Part shown: positions 35,647 to 45,000 of the stretch, piece after piece
How the letters are laid out: each line of letters opens with the position of its first letter
Position numbering within the stretch: the stretch's first letter is position 1
Assembly: GCF_018137965.1 (NCBI RefSeq)
Contig: NZ_CP073100.1
Coordinates: 372,001 to 436,000 of the forward strand
Direction of reading: 5' to 3'
Length of the DNA: 64,000 nucleotides
Source of the DNA: Luteolibacter ambystomatis
GTDB taxonomy: Bacteria; Verrucomicrobiota; Verrucomicrobiia; Verrucomicrobiales; Akkermansiaceae
The notes under the pieces: generated by a model
The model's input: the letters and a program-made list of their open reading frames with translations, nothing else
Told to the model about the DNA's origin: nothing
The model's database searches: none
Translations under genes and position numbers: made by a program

Positions 35647-37278
35647 TCAGCGACCGGCCAGAAGCAGCGCGAGCGCCAGCGAGGTGGCGGCAAACAACAG
35701 CGCCGCCAGTTTCCAGAACAGCACCGGATTCCGCTCGATGAACGGCGTGTGTTCCGCGTGCCAGGGGCGGACCTTGTGCGGATTCGCCAGATCGTGCAGC
35801 AACTCGCTGAAATGCTGATAACGGCGTTCCGGCTGGATGGCGCAGGCGCGCAGCACCACAGCCTCCAGCCAAGGCGGCACCAGGGGATTCAGTTTTACCG
35901 GCGGCTTCGGATCCCTGAAGGCAGGAGTTTGGAAACGCTCGATTTCGCCAAAGGGCAGATGCCCGGTCAGCGCCTGATAGAGTGTGACGCCGATGGAGAA
36001 AAGTTCACTGCGCTCGCTGACGGGCGCGTTTTTGAAGCGTTCCGGCGCGAGATAGCTCGCTGTGCCCGCCCGCGAGTGATGGGAGAAGACTTCGCAGCAG
36101 GAACCGAGATCCACGAGCTTGAAGAAAAGGGAGTCGTAGGCGGTGCCGACGAGGATGTTCTCCGGCTTGATGTCGCCATGGACGAGATCGTGCCGTAGGA
36201 GATGCATGCAGGCATTCACAAGGAAAGTGCCGAGTTTCACCGTCTCATCGACCTGCAGATGGCGTTGGCGCAGCCAACCATGAAGGCCGGGTGCGTCCAC
36301 GAACTCCATATTGTAATAGAGAGAGGTGCGTTGGGGATTTTCCCATGCTTTGACAAACGCCGGATCCTCCGAAAAGCGGATGGCGTTCCACGTTTCCTTG
36401 AGAAAGCCCTGTGCGATCACCGGATCCCGCTCGGCCTCGGTGGGCGCGAATTTCATCACTTGGCGGCAACCTTCGCGTTCCGCGAGCCAGCAACGGTCGT
36501 TGGCTCCGAACGAACGGACCAATGTCCAACCGTCGATCTTCTGGCTGGTGATCAGTTTGGTGGGAACGGGGAGCTGGCCCTCGTGGCGCTTTGCCGTCCA
36601 GCCGAGGGAGATGACGTCGATCCGGATCGCCGCGCAGTCGTCGCGGGATTCCGCGGGAGACGCATCACGGGCATCCGTGGCAATCGCACGGGCGGCGGAG
36701 CCGGCAGCCAGTTTCGCGTGCAGTTCGGTCGCCGTGAGATGATGGTGAACGCCATCCGAGCACAGGAAGATGACATCATCCGGCTCGATGGCATGGCGGG
36801 AGGTGAAGACATCGAGGGCTTCTTCCGCGCCGAGTGCTTTCGTCAATTTGAGAGGAAGCAACGCATCGATGTCATCGCTGGTCAGTTGATCGAGTTGTCC
36901 CTGCCGCAGCAGATAGATGCGCGAATCCCCGATGCCGAGCACGTGCAGCGTGCCTTCATCGTAGAGAGCAACGACCAGCGTGGAGATCATCTCGGCGCGC
37001 TCGAACCGCGCGTTCGATTCGTTCCAGAGGGTGCGGTTCACCAGCCGCACGGTTTCGCGCAGCGCCTTGCCCGGTGTCCATCCGAGTGGGTGGGTACGAT
37101 AGTGGGTGGCGATTTGTGAGACCGCGTGCTGGGCTGCCTCACGGGCCGGCGCGCCGGTGCCCGCGCCATCCGCAAGGACCGCGAGGAAGCCGTCATCCCA
37201 CGCGGTCCATGAAACCGCATCGGATGAAGGTCCGTCCGGATCGCGCGGCAGGGCGCAGAGCGTGTGACGGACCTTCAT
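35647..37278 (-). CDS. PP2C phosphatase - Ser/Thr kinase hybrid with C-terminal membrane anchor
   Basis: 543 residues. Residues 1 to about 235 are a PP2C domain ('LADGAGTGAPAREAAQHAV', 'GIGDSRIYLL', 'FLCSDGVHHHLT', 'SRDDCAAIRID', with metal-binding Asp residues). Residues about 255-510 are an eukaryotic-like kinase: 'QVMKFAP' (Lys), 'HDLVHGDIKPENIL' (catalytic Asp, with HGD for HRD), 'LVDLGSCCE' (DLG for DFG), 'SYLAPERF'. The glycine-rich loop is degenerate. A single helix close to the end (about 518-540) anchors it. It is 24 bp downstream of the nitrate MFS gene, so control of nitrate uptake or reduction by phosphorylation is a reasonable inference. Confidence 0.85.
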   Translation of the reverse strand: MKVRHTLCALPRDPDGPSSDAVSWTAWDDGFLAVLADGAGTGAPAREAAQHAVSQIATHYRTHPLGWTPGKALRETVRLVNRTLWNESNARFERAEMISTLVVALYDEGTLHVLGIGDSRIYLLRQGQLDQLTSDDIDALLPLKLTKALGAEEALDVFTSRHAIEPDDVIFLCSDGVHHHLTATELHAKLAAGSAARAIATDARDASPAESRDDCAAIRIDVISLGWTAKRHEGQLPVPTKLITSQKIDGWTLVRSFGANDRCWLAEREGCRQVMKFAPTEAERDPVIAQGFLKETWNAIRFSEDPAFVKAWENPQRTSLYYNMEFVDAPGLHGWLRQRHLQVDETVKLGTFLVNACMHLLRHDLVHGDIKPENILVGTAYDSLFFKLVDLGSCCEVFSHHSRAGTASYLAPERFKNAPVSERSELFSIGVTLYQALTGHLPFGEIERFQTPAFRDPKPPVKLNPLVPPWLEAVVLRACAIQPERRYQHFSELLHDLANPHKVRPWHAEHTPFIERNPVLFWKLAALLFAATSLALALLLAGR

Positions 37279-37302
37279 CGTGGATGCGCGGTACCGGGAA
37301 AG

Positions 37303-38508
37303 TCAGATGCGGGCGTTCGCGCTGGCACCCCAGGTGGTGCGCCAGCGGGTCTTCACCAGCGAAAGGCCGGATACGGCCACCAGGCAGAGCACGGCGAAAG
37401 CGATGAAGCCCGGCGAGCAGGAACCGAAGGATTGCTTGGCGATGCCCAGCGAGCTGGCGAGATAGAAACCGCCGAGTCCACCCCCGCATCCCACAAGGCC
37501 GGTCATGATGCCCATGTCCTTCGCAAAGCGCTGGGGCAGGAGCTGGAAGATCGATCCATTGCACATGCCGAGCGCGGCGCTCACGCCGAGGAAGAGCGCG
37601 GTGTTCAGCCAGAACGAATGTACGCCCGCGGCGACCAGCAGCAACACGCAGGCCGTGGCGTAGAGAACGAGCATCGAGCGGATGCCTCCGATGCGGTCGG
37701 AGATCGCACCGCCGATCGGACGGGCGAGGGCTCCGACAAAGGTGCAGGCTGCGGCGAAGTCACCGGCCTTGATGGGGGACAGTCCGAACTCGGAGCGGTA
37801 GTAGAGCGCGTAGTAGCTGGCGAGGCCCACGAAGCCACCGAACGATACGGTGTAGTAGAAGCAGAACCAGTGGGCGTCCTTTTCCTTCAGCAGGCGAACG
37901 TAGTCGGAGAGCTTCTTCTTCACGATGGTGACGTCCGCATCCTTCGAGAAGATCGCGTAGACGGCGAAGGTGATGAATGCCGGAATGAGCGCGAAGCCGA
38001 ACACCGCCTGCCATCCGTAGGCGGCGGCGAGACGCGGGGCGATCAGGCTGTCCAGCACCACGCCTACATTGCCCGCGCCCGCAAGACCGAGGACGACGCC
38101 CTGCATGTTCGGTGGATACCAGCGGCCCGCTTGTGGCAGTGCGACGGCGAAGGATGCCCCCGCCACACCGAGTGCGAATCCGAAGGCAAGAGTGGCGTGG
38201 AAGTCCCGTAGTCCGAAGATCCAGCCGGCTGCGAGCGCCGCGATGACGAACAACTGGGCGAGAATGCCGGTGGTTTTCGCGCCGATCCGGTCCACCAGCA
38301 GCCCGAGAGCCAGGCGGAGGATCGCGCCGCCAAGGATGGGCACGGCAACCATCATGCCCTTCTGGCCGGCATCCAGTTTCAACGTTTCCGCGATCTGGGG
38401 GCCGAGCGCTCCGAGCAGCGTCCAGACCATGAACGAGAAATCGAAGTAGAGGAATGCGGTGAGCAGCGTGGGCCAGTGGCCGGAGGATTTGAGATCGCTG
38501 AGTTTCAT
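37303..38508 (-). CDS. NarK/NasA-type nitrate/nitrite MFS transporter
   Basis: 401 residues with about twelve membrane segments. The nitrate/nitrite porter family is indicated by 'FDFSFMVWTLLGALGPQIAETLKL', 'GVAGASFAVALPQAGRWYPPNMQGVVLGLAGAGNVGVVL' (nitrate signature-like) and 'DMGIMTGLVGCGGGLGGFYL' (second signature). The ATG at 38508 (MKLSDLKS) is chosen; the longer frame begins in the palindromic promoter region. It forms an operon with the kinase-phosphatase hybrid and provides a second uptake route alongside the ABC system. Confidence 0.88.
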   Translation of the reverse strand: MKLSDLKSSGHWPTLLTAFLYFDFSFMVWTLLGALGPQIAETLKLDAGQKGMMVAVPILGGAILRLALGLLVDRIGAKTTGILAQLFVIAALAAGWIFGLRDFHATLAFGFALGVAGASFAVALPQAGRWYPPNMQGVVLGLAGAGNVGVVLDSLIAPRLAAAYGWQAVFGFALIPAFITFAVYAIFSKDADVTIVKKKLSDYVRLLKEKDAHWFCFYYTVSFGGFVGLASYYALYYRSEFGLSPIKAGDFAAACTFVGALARPIGGAISDRIGGIRSMLVLYATACVLLLVAAGVHSFWLNTALFLGVSAALGMCNGSIFQLLPQRFAKDMGIMTGLVGCGGGLGGFYLASSLGIAKQSFGSCSPGFIAFAVLCLVAVSGLSLVKTRWRTTWGASANARI

Positions 38509-38544
38509 ACGGATGCCCGTGGGTTGGCTTCCGTGTGATTGAGC

Positions 38545-38569
38545 ATGGCACATGCCCCTGGCATGCCAT
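38545..38569. promoter_or_regulatory. Nested palindrome upstream of the nitrate MFS gene
   Basis: ATGGCA (38545-38550) and TGCCAT (38564-38569) flank a perfect ATGCC-CCT-GGCAT repeat (38552-38564). It is 37 bp upstream of the MFS ATG. The TGGCAT half-site matches the dyad beside the LysR gene, making this a candidate target of that regulator. Confidence 0.4.
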
Positions 38570-38642
38570 CCGCCGGATTCAGCGGTGCGTTCGTATCATG
38601 GCGGCCAGCGATTCCATTCATGGTGTGCTGGCGATGGTAGAA

Positions 38643-39683
38643 TCAGGCGGGCAACAGCAGTTCGCTGGCCGCGCGGTAGAGATCGTGGCGGTAGATCCGC
38701 GTGAGCGAACCGCCGGTGGTATTGTCCGGAAGAAGATCCGCCGAGCGCATGCCGGCGAGGAACCATGAGGCCTTGTCCGGTGTCGGGCAGTTGATGTCCG
38801 AGCCGTGGAAGACATGGAACATGGAGGCATCGATGGTGCCGCGTCCGGTATCGAAAACGGGACCAAGGCTATTGCGCAGCGATGCCACCGATGCACCGGT
38901 GTAGCGGTCCAGCGAGAGGATGCGGATCAACTCCTCGCGGAAGTTCGGTGTCTGGCAGAGGCGGCAGGCGTGCAGCAGGGCGGCGGTCAGCGCGAGCAAG
39001 TCCTGGCGGCGCTCGCCAGCCAGTTCACCACTCGCCACCAGCACTTTTTCCGGATGACCGGAAGCGATTTGGGCCGAAGTGGCCGCGCACCAACCCTCGC
39101 CGGACAGGATGGTTTCGGAATTCCAAGGCTCGCCCACGCAATAGCCATCGAGATGGCCGCTGGCGAGATGGCCGGGCATCAGCGGTGGTGGCAGGAAGAT
39201 CAATTCCACATCGCGTCCGGGTTGGACACCGTGCTGGCGCAGCCACGATTGGAGCAGCAGGTGGTGGGAGGAGTAGCGGTGAGCGGCCGCCATGGTGAAG
39301 GGACGGTTTTCCTTCCAGTAGTGATTGATGAACCCCGCGAGTCCCTCGCCGCGGCCGACCATCTCGGCGGGGATCCGGTTTGCAAGGGTGATGGCATTGC
39401 CATGCGCGCTGAGCACGAGAGGCACGCAGACATCGCGGCGGAGTTGTCCGATACCGAGAGTGAGGGAGAATGCGAGACCGGCGATCGATTGCGCGGCATC
39501 GAGTTCACCGAAGAACAGCATGTCACGCACCGTAGCCCAGCCGGGCAGGCGGACCAGTTCCACATCCACGCCATAGCGGCTGAAAAGTCCGGTTTCCTTC
39601 GCCACCGCCAGCGGTGCGCAATCATTCAATGGCAGGAACCCGAGGCGGATCGTCTGACGGGAAGAAGGAGGAATTGCGAACAT
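38643..39683 (-). CDS. Cytosolic NrtA-family nitrate-binding protein, NasS-like sensor
   Basis: 346 residues of the CmpA/NrtA family without any signal peptide (MFAIPPSSRQTIRLGFLPLNDCAPLAVAKETGLF). Family blocks are 'HGNAITLANRIP', 'SGHLDGYCVGEPWNSETIL' and 'NCPTPDKASWFLAGM'. Lack of export fits NasS, which senses nitrate and controls the antiterminator NasT in Proteobacteria. No NasT/ANTAR gene is in the window. It is divergent from a LysR gene, suggesting that here it works with that regulator or senses nitrate independently. Gap to the MFS gene downstream is 134 bp. Confidence 0.78.
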   Translation of the reverse strand: MFAIPPSSRQTIRLGFLPLNDCAPLAVAKETGLFSRYGVDVELVRLPGWATVRDMLFFGELDAAQSIAGLAFSLTLGIGQLRRDVCVPLVLSAHGNAITLANRIPAEMVGRGEGLAGFINHYWKENRPFTMAAAHRYSSHHLLLQSWLRQHGVQPGRDVELIFLPPPLMPGHLASGHLDGYCVGEPWNSETILSGEGWCAATSAQIASGHPEKVLVASGELAGERRQDLLALTAALLHACRLCQTPNFREELIRILSLDRYTGASVASLRNSLGPVFDTGRGTIDASMFHVFHGSDINCPTPDKASWFLAGMRSADLLPDNTTGGSLTRIYRHDLYRAASELLLPA

Positions 39684-39704
39684 GCCGTCGTGTCAGCGGA
39701 AAGA

Positions 39705-39728
39705 ATGCCAAGTTCACGGCTTTGGCAT
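39705..39728. promoter_or_regulatory. Candidate LysR-type binding dyad
   Basis: Perfect inverted repeat ATGCCAA (39705-39711) and TTGGCAT (39722-39728) with 10-bp spacer, centred in the 88-bp divergent gap between the NasS-like and LysR genes. This is the usual position of LysR autoregulatory sites. Confidence 0.55.
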
Positions 39729-39771
39729 GAACGGTGCTTGGTTTCAGTGAAATATTTGATGAGCCGGAATC

Positions 39772-40692
39772 ATGAGTGAGTTTCTCCCTGATCTAAGACA
39801 AGTGCGCGCATTCGTGGCGGTGGCCGACGAAGGCAGCTTCACGCTGGCTGCCAAACGTCTGTGCCTGACCCAGTCCGCGATCAGCCACTCGTTGCGTGCT
39901 CTGGAGGAGCAGTTGGGATGCCGACTTCTGGACCGGCAGGGGAAAAAAACCGTTCCGACACAGGAGGGAGAAGTTTTCATCCGCCGCTGCCGCCGCGCGC
40001 TGGCGGAACTCGAACATGCCGAGCGCGAACTGGATGGCTTGAAGCGCTGGGGACAGGCCCGCATCCGTGTGGGGGCACCTCACAGCCTTTGCCATTTCCT
40101 GCTGCCGACGGTGCTCCGGGAATTCCGGGACTGCTTTCCGCGCTGCGAACCGGTAATCGAAGCAGGAGATACCTCCTGGCTGATGACGCGTCTGGAAGAA
40201 CACGCGCTCGATATCGTCGTGGGCCTCGGCAACGAAACGCAGTTGGAGGATGGGCGTCCCCTGTTCAGCGATGAAATGACCTTCATCGTTTCCCCCGCGC
40301 ATCCATGGGCGAATGGTGGAAAGATCACGCCCGACTCACTCGCGGCGATGCACTTCATCGTTTACACGCGCTCGACGCAAACCCACCGGTTGGTGGAGAA
40401 CTGGTTCGAGCAACAGGGCGTGCGTCTGCGCGCGCCGCTGGTGCTGGGAGACATGGAAGCCATCAAGGAGATGACCCGCATCGGTCTCGGAGTGGGTATC
40501 GTGGCCCCGTGGGTCGCTCGCAAGGAACTCGCGGACGGTCGGCTGGTTTCCGTGCCGATGGGCGAGGTGGGAGTCCGCCGCGATTGGTCGGTTTTCACCC
40601 GCGTGAAGCGGAACCTGACACTGGTGGAGGAAACTTTCGTCGGCATCTGCGGGATGATCGGCAAGGACCTCGCGCGGCAGACAGCCTTCTGA
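39772..40692 (+). CDS. LysR-family transcriptional regulator of the nitrate island
   Basis: 306 residues. The N-terminal winged helix (LRQVRAFVAVADEGSFTLAAKRLCLTQSAISHSLRALEEQLGCRLLDR) is followed by a LysR substrate domain (VGAPHSLCHFLLPTVLREF ... IGLGVGIVAPWVARKEL). LysR regulators such as NtcB and Nac-like proteins often govern nitrate genes. Here it is inferred to control the divergent NasS-like gene and possibly the MFS operon, through TGGCAT-containing dyads. Its 3' end converges on ychF with a strong hairpin between. Confidence 0.87.
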   Translation: MSEFLPDLRQVRAFVAVADEGSFTLAAKRLCLTQSAISHSLRALEEQLGCRLLDRQGKKTVPTQEGEVFIRRCRRALAELEHAERELDGLKRWGQARIRVGAPHSLCHFLLPTVLREFRDCFPRCEPVIEAGDTSWLMTRLEEHALDIVVGLGNETQLEDGRPLFSDEMTFIVSPAHPWANGGKITPDSLAAMHFIVYTRSTQTHRLVENWFEQQGVRLRAPLVLGDMEAIKEMTRIGLGVGIVAPWVARKELADGRLVSVPMGEVGVRRDWSVFTRVKRNLTLVEETFVGICGMIGKDLARQTAF

Positions 40693-40724
40693 AAACAAAG
40701 CGACGCCGCATGGGCGGCGTCGCG
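40690..40724 (-). terminator. Terminator between convergent LysR gene and ychF
   Basis: Perfect 10-bp stem GCGACGCCGC / GCGGCGTCGC (40700-40709 and 40714-40723) with a 4-nt loop. On the minus strand it is followed by TTTGTTTTC, which fits termination of ychF; on the plus strand only A residues follow. Confidence 0.8.
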
Positions 40725-40752
40725 AAAAAGCATCGGGCTTTAAAGAGTCAGC

Positions 40753-41874
40753 TTACTTGCTGACGTTGAAGCGGAACTCGATCACGTCGCCATCCTTGAC
40801 GACATATTCCTTCCCTTCGATGCGGAGCTTGCCCTTTTCCTTTGCGGCGGTTTTGGAGCCGAGTTCGACGAGGTCGTCGTAGTGGACGATTTCCGCAGCG
40901 ATGAAGCCGCGCTCGAAGTCGGTGTGAATGACGCCAGCGGCGGCTGGAGCCTTGTCGCCTTCGTAGATGGTCCAGGCGCGGGTTTCCTGCACGCCGGTGG
41001 TGAGGTAGGTGCGGAGGCCGAGGAGGTGATAGACTCCGCGGATCAGAGCGGAGACGCCGGAGTCGGTGACGCCCATGTCCTTGAGGAAGTCGGCGGCATC
41101 CGCGGGATCAAGGTCGATGAGCTCTTCCTCGATGCGGGCGGAGATGACGACGGCCTCGGCACCGGAGTGTTCGGCGGCGAACTTGCGGACCTTCGCGACC
41201 AGCGGGTGGCTGTCCGGATCGGCCTGGGCGGCGCCCAGTTCGTCCTCGGCCACGTTGCAGGCGTAGATGGTCTTCTTGGAGGAAAGCAGGAAGAAGTCCT
41301 TCACGATCGGCTTGTCCTCCTCGGCGAACTTCAGAGTTAGCGCCGGATTGCCGTCGTTGAGATGGGGCAGGAGGATGTCGATCAGTTCGACTTCCTTCTT
41401 CGATTCCTTGTCACCGCCCTTGGCCTTCTTCTCGCGGGAAGAGCGGCGCTTTTCCAGTGCGGCGATGTCGGCCAGGATCAGCTCGGCATTGATGATCTCG
41501 ATGTCGCGGATCGGATCGACGGAACCGAGTTCGTGAATGATGTCGTCATTCTCGAAGCAGCGCACCACCTGGACGATGGCGTCGGTTTCTCGGATGTTGG
41601 CGAGGAACTGGTTGCCGAGGCCGGCACCTTCGGACGCGCCCTTCACCAGACCGGCGATATCCACGAACTCGATGGCGGTGGGGACGAGCTTCTGGGAGCC
41701 GGAGATCTTCGAGAGGACTTCCAAGCGCGCATCCGGGACCACCACGATGCCCACGTTCGGGTCGATGGTGCAGAACGGGTAGTTCGCCGCCTCCGCCTTG
41801 CGGGAGCGGGTCACGGCATTGAAAAGAGTCGATTTTCCGACGTTGGGGAGTCCGACGATTCCGGCCTTCAGCAT
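40753..41874 (-). CDS. ychF: Redox-regulated/ribosome-binding ATPase YchF (Obg-like)
   Basis: 373 residues with the G1 motif GLPNVGKST, 'DIAGLVKGASEGAGLGNQFL' (G3 region), the coiled-coil insertion (about 125-180, 'RRSSREKKAKGGDKESKKEVELI') and a C-terminal TGS domain ending in 'GDVIEFRFNVSK'. 'NVAEDEL' replaces the GTP-specific NKxD motif, in keeping with ATP rather than GTP binding in this family. It binds ribosomes and has a role in translation and stress. The ATG at 41874 matches the family N-terminus. Confidence 0.95.
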   Translation of the reverse strand: MLKAGIVGLPNVGKSTLFNAVTRSRKAEAANYPFCTIDPNVGIVVVPDARLEVLSKISGSQKLVPTAIEFVDIAGLVKGASEGAGLGNQFLANIRETDAIVQVVRCFENDDIIHELGSVDPIRDIEIINAELILADIAALEKRRSSREKKAKGGDKESKKEVELIDILLPHLNDGNPALTLKFAEEDKPIVKDFFLLSSKKTIYACNVAEDELGAAQADPDSHPLVAKVRKFAAEHSGAEAVVISARIEEELIDLDPADAADFLKDMGVTDSGVSALIRGVYHLLGLRTYLTTGVQETRAWTIYEGDKAPAAAGVIHTDFERGFIAAEIVHYDDLVELGSKTAAKEKGKLRIEGKEYVVKDGDVIEFRFNVSK

Positions 41875-42045
41875 AGCGGCGGGAAGGTGGCGGGGGGGGG
41901 AGAGGGCGAGAAAAATCCGCTCGCTGCGGACGAGGGCGGACGAGAGGCGGGGAATTCTTTCAGAAAGATGTGTTACCCCGGCACGACGGCACACTTCCCC
42001 GATGGCATCTGGATTTCCGGATGCCAGTTCATTTCGCTAGTTGCT

Positions 42046-45000
42046 ATGAAACCCAAATATTTATCGAGTTTTCCCGGTCTGTTGGCTATTTGCCTGGCGG
42101 CTAACGCCGGGGCTACGGACTACCAGTGGAATGGAACCACCGACAGTCTCTGGACCACGACCACAAACTGGTCAGCAGCAGGTGTGCCAAGCTACGGCTC
42201 CACCCTCACCGCAGACCGCCTCCAGATCTACAATGCCACCAAACCTGCGGTCTATGACCCGGTGGCGGATGGTGCGGGTAGTGCCACCACCACCTTCGGG
42301 GGGGCTGCCGCCGGTGGCGGTACCAGCGGTCGTGGCCTGGTGATCGGCAACTCGGGGCTCGGAGATGGAGCCCTGACCGTAAACAGCGGCACATTGAAGA
42401 TCGGTGGGACGGCCAGTCCCCTGATGAGCAATGCCCAGAACGGAACCTTGATCATCAACGGCGGCCTCTTGGACACCATCAGTTCCGGAGGCGCGAATTT
42501 CATCACCCTTTTCGGCGGAAGCAATTCGGTCACCTGCAACGTCACGCTCAACGGCGGTGAGATGCGCGTGAAGAACTTCGAACTCAACGGCGGAAACGCC
42601 GGGGCCTCGTCTGTCAGCAACCTGACTTTGAACGGCGGTATTTTCACCGTGAACGGGTTCATCCGTACGAACGCCACCGGTAGCTCAACCATGACTTTCG
42701 CCGGTGGAACCCTGAAGGCAGGCGCTTCCAGTTCCAGTTTCTTCAACAATCTGGCCAACACCACCCTGGTGGTGAATAGTGCCGGAGGCACCATCGATAC
42801 CAATGGTTTCGATATTACGATCGCCAAGGCGATCACCGCTGGCACGGGAGCCGGTGGCCTGACCAAGAACGGTATCGCCACCCTCACGCTTTCCGGTGCG
42901 AACACCTACACCGGGGGCACCACGGTGAACCGCGGATTCCTCACTTTTGCCAATGCCTCCGCTGTTCCGGCGAGCGGCATCATCACCCTGAATGCCGCAG
43001 GATCGCTCACGGCTTCCGGCGCACAGACCACGGTGCAGGGGTGGATTTCTTCCGGCAAGATCGCGACCACCTCCACCGGGGCCATCGCGTTGACGGCGAG
43101 TTCGGCGGAGAACATCGACTTCACCGGCTACAACAGCCTGGGCCTTTCGTCCACGGCGGCAGCGACCTATTCCGGTTCCATCACTCCCGGCAGCAGTGGT
43201 TATCACTTCGGCGGTGGAATCTCCACGGTCTTGACGGTTTCCACTGTTCTCGCCGATGTCTCCGGGGCGACCGGATTGACGAAGTCGGGCTTCGGCTCGG
43301 TAACGCTCACCGGGGCCAACACCTACACCGGCGGCACGGTGATCGATGGCGGCTATCTGGCTTTCGATTCCGGTGCGGTTCCCGCCACCGCCCTTATTGC
43401 GGTGAATGCCGGGGCAAGCCTGGTGGCCACTGGTGCCCAGACCACGGTGATGGGGTGGCTGGCGTCGGGACGAGTGGCGGCTTCATCCGCGGGGAATATC
43501 GCTCTGAAGAGCGCGTCCTCGGAGGCGATCGATTTCACCGGCTTCAACTCGCTCGGACTTTCCGCCAGTGGTGCGGTGACCTTTTCCGGAACGATCATCC
43601 CTAGTATGGGTGGCTACTTTTTCGGTGGCGATACCGGTAATTCGCTCACGCTTTCCTCCGCGCTCGGGGGCGGGAATGTCCCGGTAACGAAGTCCGGTGC
43701 GGGCACGCTGGTCTTTGCCAGCGCGGCACCCAATACCTATACCGGCTTGACGACCATTTCCGCCGGTAATCTGTCCGTGACTGCTCCGGATGGTGTGGTG
43801 GCGATCGCCGGAAACGTGCTGGTCAATGGAACCGGTGTTCTTTCGACCGATAGCTCGAAGAACAACCGCATCGCCAGCACCGCCACGGTGACGGTGGATG
43901 GGGCGTCCGCCCAGTTCCAGATCGGCGCGAATGGCTCCAACACGCTGAATGTGCTGGCGGTGAACAACAGCGGTACCGTCTCCATCGGCACCGGCACGGC
44001 GGCGCTCCGTCCGGACGGCGGCATCACCTCGGCCGGTGGTGGCAGCATCACGGGCACGGCCAGCCAGGCAGCGCTCGATTTCAACGGCGGTCTCCGCACC
44101 ATCACCGTCACCAGCGGACGTCTCGACATCGGGACCGGTATTTCCAACGGCACGCTGGCTAAGAACGGGGCCGGGGTTCTCGCGCTCTACGGTGCCAATA
44201 CCTATACCGGCGGCACGAATCTCAACTCCGGCACACTGGGGGCATTTTCCTCCGGAGCTCTCGGAACGTCCGGGGTGATCTCTTTCAATGGCGGCACCTT
44301 GCAGCATGGATCGGGAGTCGCCACCGATTTTTCGAGCCGCTTCTCCAATGCAGACGGCCAGCAGTATCGGATCGATACCAATGGCCAGGCCATCATATAC
44401 GCCACCGCGCTGACGTCCAATGGCGGCACGGTGATGAAATCGGGCGGGGGCACCCTGACCTTGTCAGGCGCGAATACCTACACCGGAGGCACCACCGTCA
44501 CCGCGGGCATTCTGGCGGCCGGGAACATGTCGGCCTTTGGTACCGCTCCGATCAATCTCAATGGTGGCCAACTTGATCCCGGCAACCTGACCCTCGCCAA
44601 CCATGTGGTGCTCGGCGGTGGTGGCATCACCGGCACGGGAATCCTCGGCGGTGTGATTTCCGAGACCGGCGGGTCACAAGGCCTCGTCTCCACAGGCGCG
44701 GTGACCTTGGCCGGTGCGAATACCTTCACCGGTGGGGTTACAGTGGCGTCCGGTACCCTGACCATCGCGAATGCCCAGGCCATGGGCGCGGCGGGTGGAA
44801 CCAATGCCGTGACCACGGACGGGGCAGTCCTTGCGTTGTCCGGAAACATCACCGTGAGCGGTGAGAACATCACCCTGACCGGTACCGCGAATTCCCGCGG
44901 GGCCCTTCAGAGTTCTTCAGGCAACAACACCTTCGCGGGCAACATCACCATCGCCAACGCAGCCACACGGATCGGTTCCCAGGATGGTGCGGATCTCACC

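Noticed and set aside
41362-42045. N-terminal extension of the giant PATR protein into ychF antisense sequence
   Set aside because: The ATG at 42046 gives a clean signal peptide; the extension would be the reverse frame of ychF.
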